Source: an uncultured Mycobacterium sp.
GTDB lineage: Bacteria > Actinomycetota > Actinomycetes > Mycobacteriales > Mycobacteriaceae
NCBI GenBank assembly: GCA_900078375.1
Contig: FLQS01000089.1
Location: 1 to 64,000, forward strand
Length of the DNA stretch: 64,000 nt
Direction of reading: 5' to 3'
In this document: positions 42,994-52,309 of the stretch, one piece after another
Layout: every line of letters begins with the position of its first letter
Position numbering within the stretch: position 1 is the first letter of the stretch
Position numbers and translations under genes: made by a program
The notes under the pieces: model-generated
The model's input: only the letters and a program-made list of their open reading frames with translations
The model's database searches: none
What the model was told of the DNA's origin: nothing

Positions 42994-44031
42994 CTATTTG
43001 ATACCGACCACCATAGAGTCCGGCCCCGCCAAGGGCTCGACGTAGCTTCTGGTGAATCCGATCTCAGCCATCCAGCCCTGGCAGTCCGCACCGGTGAAGT
43101 CGAACCCGAGTCCTTCGATGAGCATGTTGAGACTCATCAGCAGACCGAATGCGTTCTCCCGCCGGTCGTCGTCGATGAGGGCCTCATGCACGATCAGGGC
43201 TCCACCGGTGGGCAAGGCTTCGAATGCTTTTTGCAGGAGTTGACGTTTTTGATCCATGCCCCAGTCGTGCAGGATGTGGCCCATGATGAGCACGTCGGCA
43301 CTCGGCAACGGATCAGCGAAAAAGTCACCTGCGGTGAAGGTAAGGCATTCGGAGAGACCGCATTTCGCGACATAGCTGTTGAAGATCGGCTCGACTTGCG
43401 GTAGATCGAATCCGCCGCCGGTCACGTGGTCGTGGGCTTGGGCGATCGCTACGGGCACAGCGCCTTGAGCGCAGCCAATGTCGATCATGCTGCCGTAGTG
43501 GTGCCAGGGAAATTTCGCCGCAATCGCCTCGCCGGCAGCGCGACTCAACCCGCTCATCGCGGCGGTGAAGCCGGCGAGTTTGTCAGGATCTGAATAGACG
43601 GTTTCGAAGAAGCTGCCGCCGGTCTTCACCTCGCTTTGAGCCTGACCCGTTAGCAGGGCCTCGGTGAGGGATCCCCAAAACCCATACAGGCGTGTGCTTC
43701 CCATCTCGAGCATGCCGCCCACATATGTGGGCTTCGCCGGATCGAGATAAAGACCCGTCTCGACGGTGTTGCTGTACCGGCCGTCGTCGCGGTTGAGCAT
43801 GCGCAGCGCCACTAGGGCATCGACGAAATCTCGTGCGCTGCGCGGATGCAGGCCCAGCCTGTCTTGCAGCTCGTCGACGGTGAGCGGGCCGGACTCGCTG
43901 AGTACCCCAAACAATTTCAACTCGACCGCGCTCAGTAGCGTCTTGGACCCCCAGTACGCCGTCCCCAACTGCATGATCGCATCAGGAGTCACGGCTGCGG
44001 ACCCAACCGATGCTGCGTCCTGAATGGCCAT
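42994..44031 (-). CDS. SAM-dependent O-methyltransferase with dimerisation domain
   Basis: 345 aa. N-terminal winged-helix dimerisation domain ('GPLTVDELQDRLGLHPRSAR') and C-terminal Rossmann methyltransferase with 'MIDIGCAQGAVPVAIA' for SAM and 'GHILHDWGMDQK' carrying the likely catalytic His. Layout of plant-type/hydroxyneurosporene O-methyltransferases. Could methylate a phenolic compound or secondary metabolite; no biosynthetic neighbours are present. The 172 bp downstream holds no supported gene. Confidence 0.85.
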   Translation of the reverse strand: MAIQDAASVGSAAVTPDAIMQLGTAYWGSKTLLSAVELKLFGVLSESGPLTVDELQDRLGLHPRSARDFVDALVALRMLNRDDGRYSNTVETGLYLDPAKPTYVGGMLEMGSTRLYGFWGSLTEALLTGQAQSEVKTGGSFFETVYSDPDKLAGFTAAMSGLSRAAGEAIAAKFPWHHYGSMIDIGCAQGAVPVAIAQAHDHVTGGGFDLPQVEPIFNSYVAKCGLSECLTFTAGDFFADPLPSADVLIMGHILHDWGMDQKRQLLQKAFEALPTGGALIVHEALIDDDRRENAFGLLMSLNMLIEGLGFDFTGADCQGWMAEIGFTRSYVEPLAGPDSMVVGIK

Positions 44032-44233
44032 CTGGCTCCTCTGTTCCTAACCGCGAACGGCGGGTCCGGCTAAATGTAGGCCCCGGCGGCGGCCAATTCC
44101 TGCAGTTCATCGAATGTTGACGCCAGGCTCGCTTCTGCGTCGAACGGCCCGCGAATTGGCCCAACAACCCACGCCCAGCCGGTGGATCTGCGACCGTGTC
44201 AATTACTGGGTTCCTTGAGCGAAGGTTGGGGTC

Positions 44234-45097
44234 ATGCGCACTCGAATTCTGGCGGTGTTGGCGGTTGGGTTGCTCGTCGCCGGCTGCGGTGGCAGCGCCG
44301 GAGAGAAGGCCGATTCGTCCGGCAGCCCGGCGGCCTCGGAGACCTCAAAGGCCAAGGGCCCCGACGACACTGCGACAGCAGATGCCGGCGGGAAGATGAC
44401 CGTCGTCTACGACGACGCCACCAGTCCTGACGCGATCAACGGGAAAAAGCTGCTGCAGGACAACAAGGTTCTCGAAGAACTTGCCGCCGATATCAACCAA
44501 TCCCTGAAGCTGCCGCAGGACATCCCCCTCCATGGCTCGCAGTGCGATCAACCGAACGCTTTCTGGAGCCCCAGCAAAAAGACCATCACAATCTGCTACG
44601 AAGATGCTGACCTGAGCCAAAAGATCTTCGTCAAGGCCGGCGACAAGGATGCTGACACGTCGGCCATCGGCTCCGAGGACGCGACCTTCTATCACGAGGC
44701 CGGCCACATGGCGGTCACCCTGTACAACTTGCCGATCACCGGCAAGGAAGAGGACGCCGCCGATCAGCTCGCGGCCTACATCCTCCTGACACCCGGCGAC
44801 GACGGCAAAGTGGATTCGGAGTCAGTCCAGGCCGTCAAGGATTTCGCGCGCACCTTCGCCGCGTACGCGGAGCTGAAGGCCCAAATGGGTGCGACGGACA
44901 ATATGGCCGACGTTCACTCGTTGGACCAACAGCGCGTGTACAACCTGCAGTGCTGGATCTACGGATCCAACCCTGAGGCCAATGCCGACATCGTCAGCAG
45001 CGGTGGACTCCCCGAAGAGCGTGCACAGGGATGCGCCGACGAGTGGAAACAAGTCAGCCACGCCTGGTCGACGCTGCTCGAGGACCACTGGAAGTAG
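44234..45097 (+). CDS. DUF4344-type putative metallopeptidase lipoprotein
   Basis: 287-aa secreted lipoprotein: signal ending in lipobox 'LVAGC', Ser/Ala-rich linker (~25-50), then a globular domain with 'SGSQCDQPNAFW'-like and 'ITICYED' segments and a zinc-type 'HEAGH' motif in 'ATFYHEAGHMAV', followed by 'EEDAADQLAAYILL', where the second acidic ligand may lie. This matches the DUF4344 family of predicted metallopeptidases. Acts at the membrane outer face. Monocistronic. Activity is not proven for the family. Confidence 0.78.
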   Translation: MRTRILAVLAVGLLVAGCGGSAGEKADSSGSPAASETSKAKGPDDTATADAGGKMTVVYDDATSPDAINGKKLLQDNKVLEELAADINQSLKLPQDIPLHGSQCDQPNAFWSPSKKTITICYEDADLSQKIFVKAGDKDADTSAIGSEDATFYHEAGHMAVTLYNLPITGKEEDAADQLAAYILLTPGDDGKVDSESVQAVKDFARTFAAYAELKAQMGATDNMADVHSLDQQRVYNLQCWIYGSNPEANADIVSSGGLPEERAQGCADEWKQVSHAWSTLLEDHWK

Positions 45098-45122
45098 CGA
45101 CTCTGACGCCGGCTGGGTGGTC

Positions 45123-45923
45123 TCAGTGAAGTCGAGCGCTGCCGCCGAGGCCGATCTCCAAGACGCTGCCGGTGACGACGCCCGGGTCGGCGACCAGATA
45201 GAGGAGCCCGCGGCTGACGTCTTCGGGCTCGATCCAGGGCTGGGGAATGGGATTTGCCCTCATCATCCGGCGGACCAACTCGTCGGGAACGCCGTCGCCG
45301 CCCGTCGGCTGCACCATCGGCGTGCGCACCGTGGTCGGGCAGATGACGTTGACCGTGATGCCCTCCTTGGCGACCTCCAGCGCCAAGGACTTGGCAAGAC
45401 CGATGACTCCCCATTTTGTGGCGTTGTAGGCCCCCAGCTCCGGGATGCCCATTCGGCCGCCCATTGACGACGTAACGACGATCCGACCGAAACGCTGCCG
45501 TCGCATCACCGGAACGGCAGCCCGCAGGCTGTGGAACACGCCCGTCAGATTGGTGTCCACGAGCTGGTGCCACGCCTCGTCGGTCACGTCTTCGAGCGGT
45601 CCAGTGCTCACGACGCCGGCGTTGGCCACCAGAATGTCAAGGCTTCCCAAACTGCGGACGGTTTCCTCGACGGCGGTACTCATCGCGTCGGCATCCCGCA
45701 CGTCCATCGCGATCGGAAGGCAAAGGCCGCCAAGCTCTTCGACGTCTTTGGCCGTACTCCGAAGATCGTCCTCGGTGGCCAGTGGATACGTCAGGTTCAT
45801 CGGGCGGGGCGCGTCAGCGACGACGACTTTCGCACCTTCGGCGGCCAACGCCAAGGCATGCGCGCGCCCTTGCCCGCGCGCTCCTCCCGTGATGAAAGCG
45901 ACCCGACCGTCCAACGCACCCAT
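45123..45923 (-). CDS. Mycofactocin-type SDR oxidoreductase
   Basis: 266-aa SDR whose 'TGGARGQGRAHALALA' start and inserted segment after the second strand ('APRPMNLTYPLATEDDL') mark the mycofactocin-coupled SDR subfamily, where NAD is thought to be held tightly and recycled through mycofactocin. Catalytic 'VVTSSMGG' Ser and 'YNATKWG' Tyr/Lys present. Probably oxidises an alcohol. Mycofactocin biosynthesis genes are not in the window. Confidence 0.85.
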   Translation of the reverse strand: MGALDGRVAFITGGARGQGRAHALALAAEGAKVVVADAPRPMNLTYPLATEDDLRSTAKDVEELGGLCLPIAMDVRDADAMSTAVEETVRSLGSLDILVANAGVVSTGPLEDVTDEAWHQLVDTNLTGVFHSLRAAVPVMRRQRFGRIVVTSSMGGRMGIPELGAYNATKWGVIGLAKSLALEVAKEGITVNVICPTTVRTPMVQPTGGDGVPDELVRRMMRANPIPQPWIEPEDVSRGLLYLVADPGVVTGSVLEIGLGGSARLH

Positions 45924-45945
45924 GGAGAGTGAGCTTAACTACGGC

Positions 45946-47592
45946 CTACGCTGGGCAGAGGTTCACCAGACACGTGATGGTGGACAGGGCAGGTACCGAT
46001 AGGCCGACGCCGGGCAGGCCGGGCAGACCCAGACCGGCCAATCCGCTCCCAGCGGCGCCGCCGGCTCCACCGGAGGCGGTATCCGGAAAATTCGCGTAGC
46101 CGTTGCCGCCCTTGCCGCCGGCCCCGCCCAACCCCAATAGGTTCGTGGCGCCACCGCCGTCCCCGCCGGCTCCACCGATGGCCTCTCCCGGGGTGAGGGA
46201 TCCGCTGTCTAAGAAGTCGTATGCATCGCCGCCGGCACCGCCCTGCCCGCCAAGCAAGGTTCCGTCGCCGCCGGCCCCGCCGGTTCCGCCGATGGCGACC
46301 AGGGGATCGCCGGTGAGGGAGGTGAACTGTGTCGCGGCAGCCAACGCGTAGTTCGTATAGGACCAGTCCCAGATCATCGCCGCACCGCCGGCGCCACCGT
46401 TCCCGCCGGAGCCGGCCGTGCCGGTACCACCCGCGCCGCCGGTCCCGCCGGTGACGGTTCCGGCCTGGTACGCCAAACCGAACAGCCCCACGGGCCCGGT
46501 GAAGTACCCCATTCCGAGGCTGAGCACGGCACCGCCCGCACCGCCGTTACCGCCGGTGGCGCCCGTGCCGCCCGCGCCGCCGGTCCCGCCGGCACCGACG
46601 AACAGCCCGCCGGTCCCGCCAACACCTCCGTTGCCGCCATTCCCAGGAGCCGTTAGGAGATCTCCTGGACCACCGGCGCCGCCAGCGCCGCCAACGCCGC
46701 CGGTACCGAACAAGAACGCCGCCCCACCGGCTCCGCCGTCCTGTCCGTTGTTGCCACCCAGACCGTCAGCGCCGGCCCCGCCGGTGCCGCCATTGCCGAT
46801 CAGCCCGCCATTGCCGCCTTTGCCGCCGACCAGGCCGGACCCGGCAGGCGGCGAATAGCCGGCGCCGCCGTTGCCGATCAGCCATCCACCGACCTTGCCA
46901 TCCGGGCTGTCCGCTGTCCCGTCCGCGCCATTGCCGACGATCTGACGACCGTCCCATTCGTTGGTGACTATCGCGGTGATGATGTCCTCGAGACTGAACT
47001 GCTGCCGCGGGCCCAAGATGCTGAGCAGCGTGGGACCGGTGTTATCGATGATCCCTTGTGAAAGGTTGCACAGTATCTGCTGCACTGTCGGGAACGTGCT
47101 CGTTATGGTGGCCGCCGCCAGCGGCGTATTCGCGGCGGCGGGCGCCGCCGCCGCGAGTGCGGATGTGCTGACCGATTTCGTCGAGAGGCGACGAGTCGGG
47201 GCGAAGGGTCCAAAGTGTCCCACTGCCGGGCTGGTGTTGACACTGCTGACGACAGAGCGCGCCGCGTTGGCGGTGGCTTTCGTGGAGCGGACGCTGCGGG
47301 CCGCTTGTACCGTGCCGGGTGCCTTGACACTGCGGCTCGACGTCGTGGATCGGCCGCTCGCGGCGACCTTGGGTCCCTCGGTGTTGTGACTCGACGATGG
47401 GGAGCCGCCGGTAGACGGTTCGGCGTGGGCAAACCCGGTTCCGACGGTCAGGAAACAGAAGACGCCAACGGTGAGAGCTCCGGTCCCGAGCCAGATCGAA
47501 ACATCGCTGTGAGAACCCTGAATACGATGGCGGCCCACAGCGCGTTGCGCCTTGACCTTCGCGCGGCTTGGCGCACGGTGTCTTGCAGCCAT
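45946..47592 (-). CDS. PGRS-like Gly-rich secreted protein without a PE domain
   Basis: 548 aa. A basic N-terminus and hydrophobic segment ('IWLGTGALTVGVFCFLTVG') ending in 'AHA' form a signal or anchor. A Ser/Thr/Ala-rich linker and a short helical domain ('TFPTVQQILCNLSQGIID') follow. From about residue 220 to 520 come many 'GGxGG/GNGG' repeats as in PE_PGRS proteins, then a C-terminal tail with two Cys ('ITCLVNLC'). The PE domain is absent. Likely cell-envelope protein. Antisense Pro-rich frames over the repeats are shadows. Confidence 0.85.
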   Translation of the reverse strand: MAARHRAPSRAKVKAQRAVGRHRIQGSHSDVSIWLGTGALTVGVFCFLTVGTGFAHAEPSTGGSPSSSHNTEGPKVAASGRSTTSSRSVKAPGTVQAARSVRSTKATANAARSVVSSVNTSPAVGHFGPFAPTRRLSTKSVSTSALAAAAPAAANTPLAAATITSTFPTVQQILCNLSQGIIDNTGPTLLSILGPRQQFSLEDIITAIVTNEWDGRQIVGNGADGTADSPDGKVGGWLIGNGGAGYSPPAGSGLVGGKGGNGGLIGNGGTGGAGADGLGGNNGQDGGAGGAAFLFGTGGVGGAGGAGGPGDLLTAPGNGGNGGVGGTGGLFVGAGGTGGAGGTGATGGNGGAGGAVLSLGMGYFTGPVGLFGLAYQAGTVTGGTGGAGGTGTAGSGGNGGAGGAAMIWDWSYTNYALAAATQFTSLTGDPLVAIGGTGGAGGDGTLLGGQGGAGGDAYDFLDSGSLTPGEAIGGAGGDGGGATNLLGLGGAGGKGGNGYANFPDTASGGAGGAAGSGLAGLGLPGLPGVGLSVPALSTITCLVNLCPA

Positions 47593-47829
47593 TTACGTCC
47601 CCGAAACCTCACTGATCGCCCGATCAGGGTAGCAGCGTGCAACCCTTGCGGCGCCGCGAATGCGGGATCGATCCGGCCCATGTCCGGTTGCCGACGGCGG
47701 TCTGCGATGTGGCCGGGCACCCAGTCGTCGGGCGTCAGGCGATCGGCCCGTCAGCCTTGACGCCGCTGTCAAACCAGGCGCACTGTTGATATACGTCACC
47801 GGGTATCAGGGGGAGAAAGGCGGCAGCTC

Positions 47830-48930
47830 ATGACCACAAAAGACCAGTACACCGAGGTTCCCGAGCCGCTGTCCTGGGATGTCGCCAGCGGCGGCGACGC
47901 CCGCTTCACCTGGGAGTACGACGAGAGCCGCGCCCGGCTCCTATCCCTGTATCAAAAGGGCAAGGACAAGCAGTGGGACGCCCAGTCGCGCATCGACTGG
48001 ACGCTGGACGTCGACCCGATGAATCCGATCGGGGTGCCCGATGAGTTCCACCCGCTGTTCGGCAGCCCGGCGTGGGAGTCAGCAGACGAAAAGCGGCGTT
48101 CCGAGATGCGCCAGCACAACCAGGCCTGGAACTTCTCGCAATTCCTGCACGGCGAGCAGGGGGCGATGGTGTGCGCGGCCAAGATCGTCGAGGTCGTCCC
48201 CGACATGGATGCGAAGTTCTACGCCGCCACCCAGACCATGGACGAGGCTCGGCACGTCGAAGTGTTCTCGCGGTTCCTCCAAGAAAAGATCGGTCTGGTT
48301 TATCCGATCAACACGAACTTGAGCGCGCTGCTGGAGGACACCCTGCGCGACTCGCGCTGGGACATGCCTTACCTCGGCATGCAGGTGCTGATCGAAGGGC
48401 TCGCACTCGCCGCCTTCGGCGTGCAGCGCGATCTGGCGCCCGACGGCTCGCTGGCCAAGCAACTACTGGCCTACGTCATGCAGGACGAAGCCCGGCACGT
48501 CGCCTTCGGCCGAATCTCCTTGAAGGACTACTACTCCGCACTGACCGATGCCGAGCGGGACGAGCGAGAGGAGTTCGTCGTGGAGGCGTGCTACCTCATG
48601 CGCGACCGGTTCCGCGGCGAGGAGGTCTTCGAGACGCTCGGTCTGAACGTTAAGGAGTGCGCCGAATGGGTCGACACGTCACCGTTGATGATCCAGTTCC
48701 GCTCGCACTTGTTCAGCCGCATCGTGCCGATCGTCAAGGACATCGGACTGTGGGGCGACAAGGTGCAGAAGGCTTTCTCGGACATGGGAGTCCTCGAAAT
48801 GGGCGGCTTCGACATCGAGGCGCTGATGAAGGCCGATGAAGATCAGGCCGAGGCGCTGGACCAGGCGCACGCCGAGATGGCCAGCCGGGCCCTCGAAGTC
48901 GATGAGGCGATTGCGGCGGGGATGGCCTAA
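47830..48930 (+). CDS. Ferritin-like diiron protein of unknown function
   Basis: 366-aa helical protein with ferritin-like iron-ligand motifs: Glu in 'FLHGEQGAM', 'MDEARHVEVF', Glu in 'VLIEGLAL' and 'QDEARHVAFG', i.e. two ExxH-type sets about 85 residues apart. This predicts a carboxylate-bridged diiron site, as in R2-like oxidases and AurF-type N-oxygenases. C-terminal ~90 residues are acidic. Substrate unknown; neighbours (PGRS protein, GH16) give no clue. The start lies behind a GAAAGG site. Confidence 0.75.
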   Translation: MTTKDQYTEVPEPLSWDVASGGDARFTWEYDESRARLLSLYQKGKDKQWDAQSRIDWTLDVDPMNPIGVPDEFHPLFGSPAWESADEKRRSEMRQHNQAWNFSQFLHGEQGAMVCAAKIVEVVPDMDAKFYAATQTMDEARHVEVFSRFLQEKIGLVYPINTNLSALLEDTLRDSRWDMPYLGMQVLIEGLALAAFGVQRDLAPDGSLAKQLLAYVMQDEARHVAFGRISLKDYYSALTDAERDEREEFVVEACYLMRDRFRGEEVFETLGLNVKECAEWVDTSPLMIQFRSHLFSRIVPIVKDIGLWGDKVQKAFSDMGVLEMGGFDIEALMKADEDQAEALDQAHAEMASRALEVDEAIAAGMA

Positions 48931-48944
48931 CCGACGAGCAGGAG

Positions 48945-49778
48945 TTACCAGACCCGCACGTAGTCGACCAGCATCTGTGCCGGATAGTTGCCCGGCCGCG
49001 GATCCCCACCGCCCGAACCACTCACGGCCAAATTCAGCACCGGGAACATCCGGTAGTCGGGGAAGTTGAAGGGCCAGTCGTCGAGGGAGTTCGCCGGCAC
49101 GGTGAAGTACGGCTCGGCGCCGTCGACGTAGTCCTGCCAGAAGTACATCCCGGAGTCGTTCCAGGTGACGCGCCAGGTGTGCCAGTTGCTGTCAACGCCG
49201 ACGTGCTGGGTCGCGAATGACGTGCCATCCAGGCGGGCGTGAACGGTTGTGCCCGAAGGCCAATCGCCATTGCCGTACCACTCCACAAGGTCGACTTCGC
49301 CACCCACTTCGGGATGGTCGTTCATCAGCCACCAGGCCGGCCACGCACCCGCGGTCAGGCAGTCGAACTTGATCCGGGCTTCCCACGTGGTTCCGATTCC
49401 GCCCCACCAGTTTCCGACGACTTTGCCGCTGACGTATTTGTTGTTGTCGCGCGTCGCACGGATGACGAGATTGGAGTTGCCGTCGAGGAAGACGTGACCG
49501 CGATCGTCGCGGTATTGCCCCATGTTCTCGGGCCGGTCCCAGAACACCGGGTTCTTGATGAGCTCGCGCTTCTGGGCGATGTGCCACTTGGCGCCGTCGG
49601 GAGCCGACCCGGCCGGACCGTCGAACTCGTCATGGAACAGGTAGGCCGGGGCCGCAGCGCTGGGCGCGGGTGCTTGCGGGCGGGTCGGCGTGGCTCCCGC
49701 GATCGGCATGGGCAGAGCGGCGGCGACTGCTCCGAATCCCGCCATCAGCATCAGACTTCGACGATCAATATCAGGCAC
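48945..49778 (-). CDS. Secreted glycoside hydrolase family 16
   Basis: 277 aa. N-terminal 'DRRSLMLMAG' and hydrophobic stretch look like a Tat signal peptide. The beta-jelly-roll GH16 domain includes 'YLFHDEFDGPAG', the catalytic ExDxxE motif in 'GGEVDLVEWYG', 'WHTWRVTWN' and 'MLVDYVRVW' at the end. Predicted endo-beta-glucanase or galactan-type hydrolase acting outside the cell. Convergent with the diiron gene, 14 bp apart. Confidence 0.88.
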   Translation of the reverse strand: MPDIDRRSLMLMAGFGAVAAALPMPIAGATPTRPQAPAPSAAAPAYLFHDEFDGPAGSAPDGAKWHIAQKRELIKNPVFWDRPENMGQYRDDRGHVFLDGNSNLVIRATRDNNKYVSGKVVGNWWGGIGTTWEARIKFDCLTAGAWPAWWLMNDHPEVGGEVDLVEWYGNGDWPSGTTVHARLDGTSFATQHVGVDSNWHTWRVTWNDSGMYFWQDYVDGAEPYFTVPANSLDDWPFNFPDYRMFPVLNLAVSGSGGGDPRPGNYPAQMLVDYVRVW

Positions 49779-50211
49779 CGGTAAACCATAGAGGCGAAGC
49801 CTCGCGGCTCATGTATCTGGGTGCGCTGTGAAGTCACCTTTGCCGTTAACCTCGTGTTCAGACACCACGAAAAGGTGTGCTGATCTGCAGAAACACACCT
49901 CCGCAGACCACCCGGCGAGCCAGCAAAGAGCTGTGCTGTGTCGCGACGACGGCAGCGACAAACCCACTCTGAGCACCGCGGCCGACACCTTGGCAAACAC
50001 CGAAAGCGCCACCCGCGTGAGCCCTCGCAAACACGCGATGACCTCGGACTCTAGGTCGTGTTCGGTAACCGCCGCGGGTTCCTGTGAGGGCGCCGAGTAA
50101 CCAGCCCGTCGGACAAGGGCAAGCATTCGGAACCGCGCCATTAACCGTTTGGGGTGGTCCTGACCTGCCCGCTCGTCTACTATGCCCATGAACCAGCGAA
50201 GGGGTCAGCAA
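49779..50211. other. Intergenic stretch, no supported gene
   Basis: About 430 bp between the divergent GH16 gene and a secreted protein gene. Open frames here are short or of shadow composition. Promoters for both neighbours must lie here, but no clear motif, repeat or RNA structure was recognised. Confidence 0.5.
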
Positions 50212-51642
50212 ATGGGGTCGAATAAGTACGTCGGTTACGTCGGCGGTGTCGCTGTCGCGATCGGGGTGGGCGCGGCCGTCGCCGCAGCCAGCCAAGGCGT
50301 AGCAAGCGCGGATACCGGCAAATCCGATTCGTCGAGCGCGTCTGACTCGGCAAAGACCGACGCGGGACCGAAGAAGGCCGCGACCGGCAACACCAAACGC
50401 TCCAAGCCGGTATCCAAGCTGAACGACACGCCGAGCAGCGCAGCCGCTTCCGACACCACATCCGTCGCGCCGAAGGCCACGAGCGCCAAGACCACCGCGG
50501 TGGAGTTCGAGGCCGCCCAGGTCAAGAAGCTGCAGGGCCTGTTCACCGGTCACGCAGCGCCGAGGCCGGCCGCCGCCACCCCGACGACCACGACCGAAAC
50601 CACCGCCGCGGCGACCGCCGCCGCCACCGTCAATCCCGCGACGGCGTTCTGGAACCCGTTCCGGTGGATGCCACCGGAGCCGGCGCCGCAGGACATGCCC
50701 GGCCCGATCTGGACCCTCGAAGAGTCCTTCATGGCCATCTTCCCGAACTCTGTAAAGGCTGTCGCCCGTGAGGGATTCGAGTTGGGTTACCGCCTCACCC
50801 AGATGATTCCGTGGGTCAACGTGATCGTCCCGTTGACGAACATCGTCACCGACCTGCCCACCGCGTTCGCGGGCGACAAGGCCGCCGCCCAGCGCGTCAT
50901 CAACAACCTGATCGTCACGATCCACCCGGTTGCGGTCTTGTACTACGGCTACAACGAGATCGCCGACGTCCTCAACCTGGAAGCACCGGCCCTGCAGCTG
51001 CAGACCTGGTTCATCTCCTCGTTGTGGAACCTCTTGGACCCGTTCGCCTTACTGCACATCCGCGGCGAGGCCGGGTTGCCGCTGTCGACGACGACCCCGC
51101 CGCCGGACCAGGTGACTCCGGAGGCGGCCGCCACCACCACGCTCGCCGCCGCGGTGAAGCCGTCGGCCGATGCGGCCGCGTTGCCGACCATCGATGTGCC
51201 CGATAACCCGGATCCGTTCCGCGCCGACGACCCGACGCCCATCGGGATGCCCGCAGCGACGTACAACATCGAAAAGGCCTTGGTCGCACTGGCTCCCGAG
51301 GAGTCGAAGCCCTACGTACGTGAGATCTATGAAGCGAGCTGGCGGATTTCTCAGATGGCCCCCGGCCTGGGTGTCGTGGCTTCGGTCGCCAATTTGCTGC
51401 CCGCCTTCTACCAGGCGGCACTCGGCCACCGGGACAGCTCACAGGCGGCGATCAACAGTCTCCTGCTGACAACCACGCCACTGTCGATTCTGTACTACGG
51501 CTACGACCAGCTCGCCGACCTGATGAACGTTGAAGAAGAGGCGCAGGCACTCAAGGTGGAGATCTACGCAGCAGTGTGGGACGAAGCTGACCCGAACGGC
51601 TACCTGCACGTGCCGGGCCACTCGGGTCTGAAAACCGTCTGA
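50212..51642 (+). CDS. Secreted protein with two copies of a YYGY-type domain
   Basis: 476 aa. Signal peptide ('YVGGVAVAIGVGAAVAAAS...ASA'), low-complexity Ala/Thr/Ser linker, then two related ~75-residue helical domains: 'FELGYRLTQMIPWVNVIVPL...AAAQRVINNLIVTIHPVAVLYYGYNEIADVLN' in pieces, and 'YEASWRISQMAPGLG...SSQAAINSLLLTTTPLSILYYGYDQLADLMN' in pieces. Shared core: 'R(L/I)(T/S)QM', 'A-IN-L', 'LYYGY', 'ADxxN'. No named family recalled. ATG chosen behind AAGGGG. Confidence 0.75.
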   Translation: MGSNKYVGYVGGVAVAIGVGAAVAAASQGVASADTGKSDSSSASDSAKTDAGPKKAATGNTKRSKPVSKLNDTPSSAAASDTTSVAPKATSAKTTAVEFEAAQVKKLQGLFTGHAAPRPAAATPTTTTETTAAATAAATVNPATAFWNPFRWMPPEPAPQDMPGPIWTLEESFMAIFPNSVKAVAREGFELGYRLTQMIPWVNVIVPLTNIVTDLPTAFAGDKAAAQRVINNLIVTIHPVAVLYYGYNEIADVLNLEAPALQLQTWFISSLWNLLDPFALLHIRGEAGLPLSTTTPPPDQVTPEAAATTTLAAAVKPSADAAALPTIDVPDNPDPFRADDPTPIGMPAATYNIEKALVALAPEESKPYVREIYEASWRISQMAPGLGVVASVANLLPAFYQAALGHRDSSQAAINSLLLTTTPLSILYYGYDQLADLMNVEEEAQALKVEIYAAVWDEADPNGYLHVPGHSGLKTV

Positions 51643-51660
51643 GTTCAAGCGAACTCAGAC
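51637..51660. terminator. Perfect hairpin between convergent genes
   Basis: 10-bp perfect stem GTCTGAGTTC/GAACTCAGAC with AAGC loop, starting within the end of the preceding gene and covering the short gap before the convergent stop. No long T-run, but placement suits a two-way terminator. Confidence 0.6.
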
Positions 51661-51900
51661 GGCGCCGCCGGTGTATGAGCTGGAGCCGTGCCCGAACGGG
51701 ACTGGGTTATTCCAGTTCCCGACGCCATAGGGGACGGACGGGTCGGTGCCGTAGGGCACTTGGGGGTCCGGGCCGGTTTGCAGACACTCGTAGGCCGTAG
51801 GGCAGGACGGTGAGGTGTCTGCGGCTTGGGCGATACCGACCGAACCCAGGCCCATCGTCAGGGCTCCGGCGAGGGTGACAATTATGGCGGATTTCTTCAT
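51655..51900 (-). CDS. Small secreted protein
   Basis: 81 aa: clear Sec signal peptide ('KKSAIIVTLAGALTMGLG...AQA'), mature part with two Cys ('SCPTAYEC') and a 'PYGTDP/VPYGVG' repeat-like stretch ending 'SSSYTGGAV'. GAAAGAAG precedes the ATG. No family name known to me; such small secreted proteins are common in mycobacteria. Confidence 0.7.
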   Translation of the reverse strand: MKKSAIIVTLAGALTMGLGSVGIAQAADTSPSCPTAYECLQTGPDPQVPYGTDPSVPYGVGNWNNPVPFGHGSSSYTGGAV

Positions 51901-52076
51901 GATCGACTTCTTTCGTCAACGCGAACTGCGTGATAACTCCAGTTATCCGCCGCGTTGCTGTCAGCGTCATTGGAGCTGACCCCCAACTGGCTGTTCCAGG
52001 TAGCAGGTAATACGTTTCGACCGGCCACACGGCGGGGATACCAAGTCGGCACAACTCGACACGTGGAGGGGAACCG

Positions 52077-52307
52077 ATGAACGATGGGGATAGCGCCAAA
52101 GGCGAGGTTCTCCGTACTCTGGGACTCGTGCTGAACCTCGCCGCCATCGTGGCGTTCGCGCTGTTTCTGAGCATGTTGGGGACCACCGGTCCTGGTGCGT
52201 CGGCAGCAGCGGCGACGGTCACCGTCGTCGCCTTTCTTTCCAGCCTGCTGTGCTTCGCCGCCGATCGCCGGCTCTCTGAAGCCGAGTTGACCGTCGCTGA
52301 GATATAA
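52077..52307 (+). CDS. Small membrane protein
   Basis: 76 aa with two predicted TM helices ('TLGLVLNLAAIVAFALFLSML' and 'AAATVTVVAFLSSLLCFAA'). GAGGGGA site. Two bases before the pyruvate-oxidase-like gene, so translated together with it. A membrane partner for a quinone-linked enzyme is possible but unproven. Confidence 0.7.
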   Translation: MNDGDSAKGEVLRTLGLVLNLAAIVAFALFLSMLGTTGPGASAAAATVTVVAFLSSLLCFAADRRLSEAELTVAEI

Positions 52308-52309
52308 CG

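Noticed and set aside
44032-44233. Possible C-terminal gene fragment on the minus strand ('FDAEASLASTFDELQELAAA')
   Set aside because: Protein-like for about 38 codons but without start, motif or neighbour; not enough to call a gene.
46418-46858. Pro-rich open frame on the plus strand across the PGRS repeats
   Set aside because: It is the antisense reading of GGxGG repeats; such PPAPP frames always appear opposite PGRS genes.
49858-50925. Long Arg/Gly-rich frame on the minus strand
   Set aside because: Shadow of the secreted protein gene on the other strand; low-complexity composition and no start signal.
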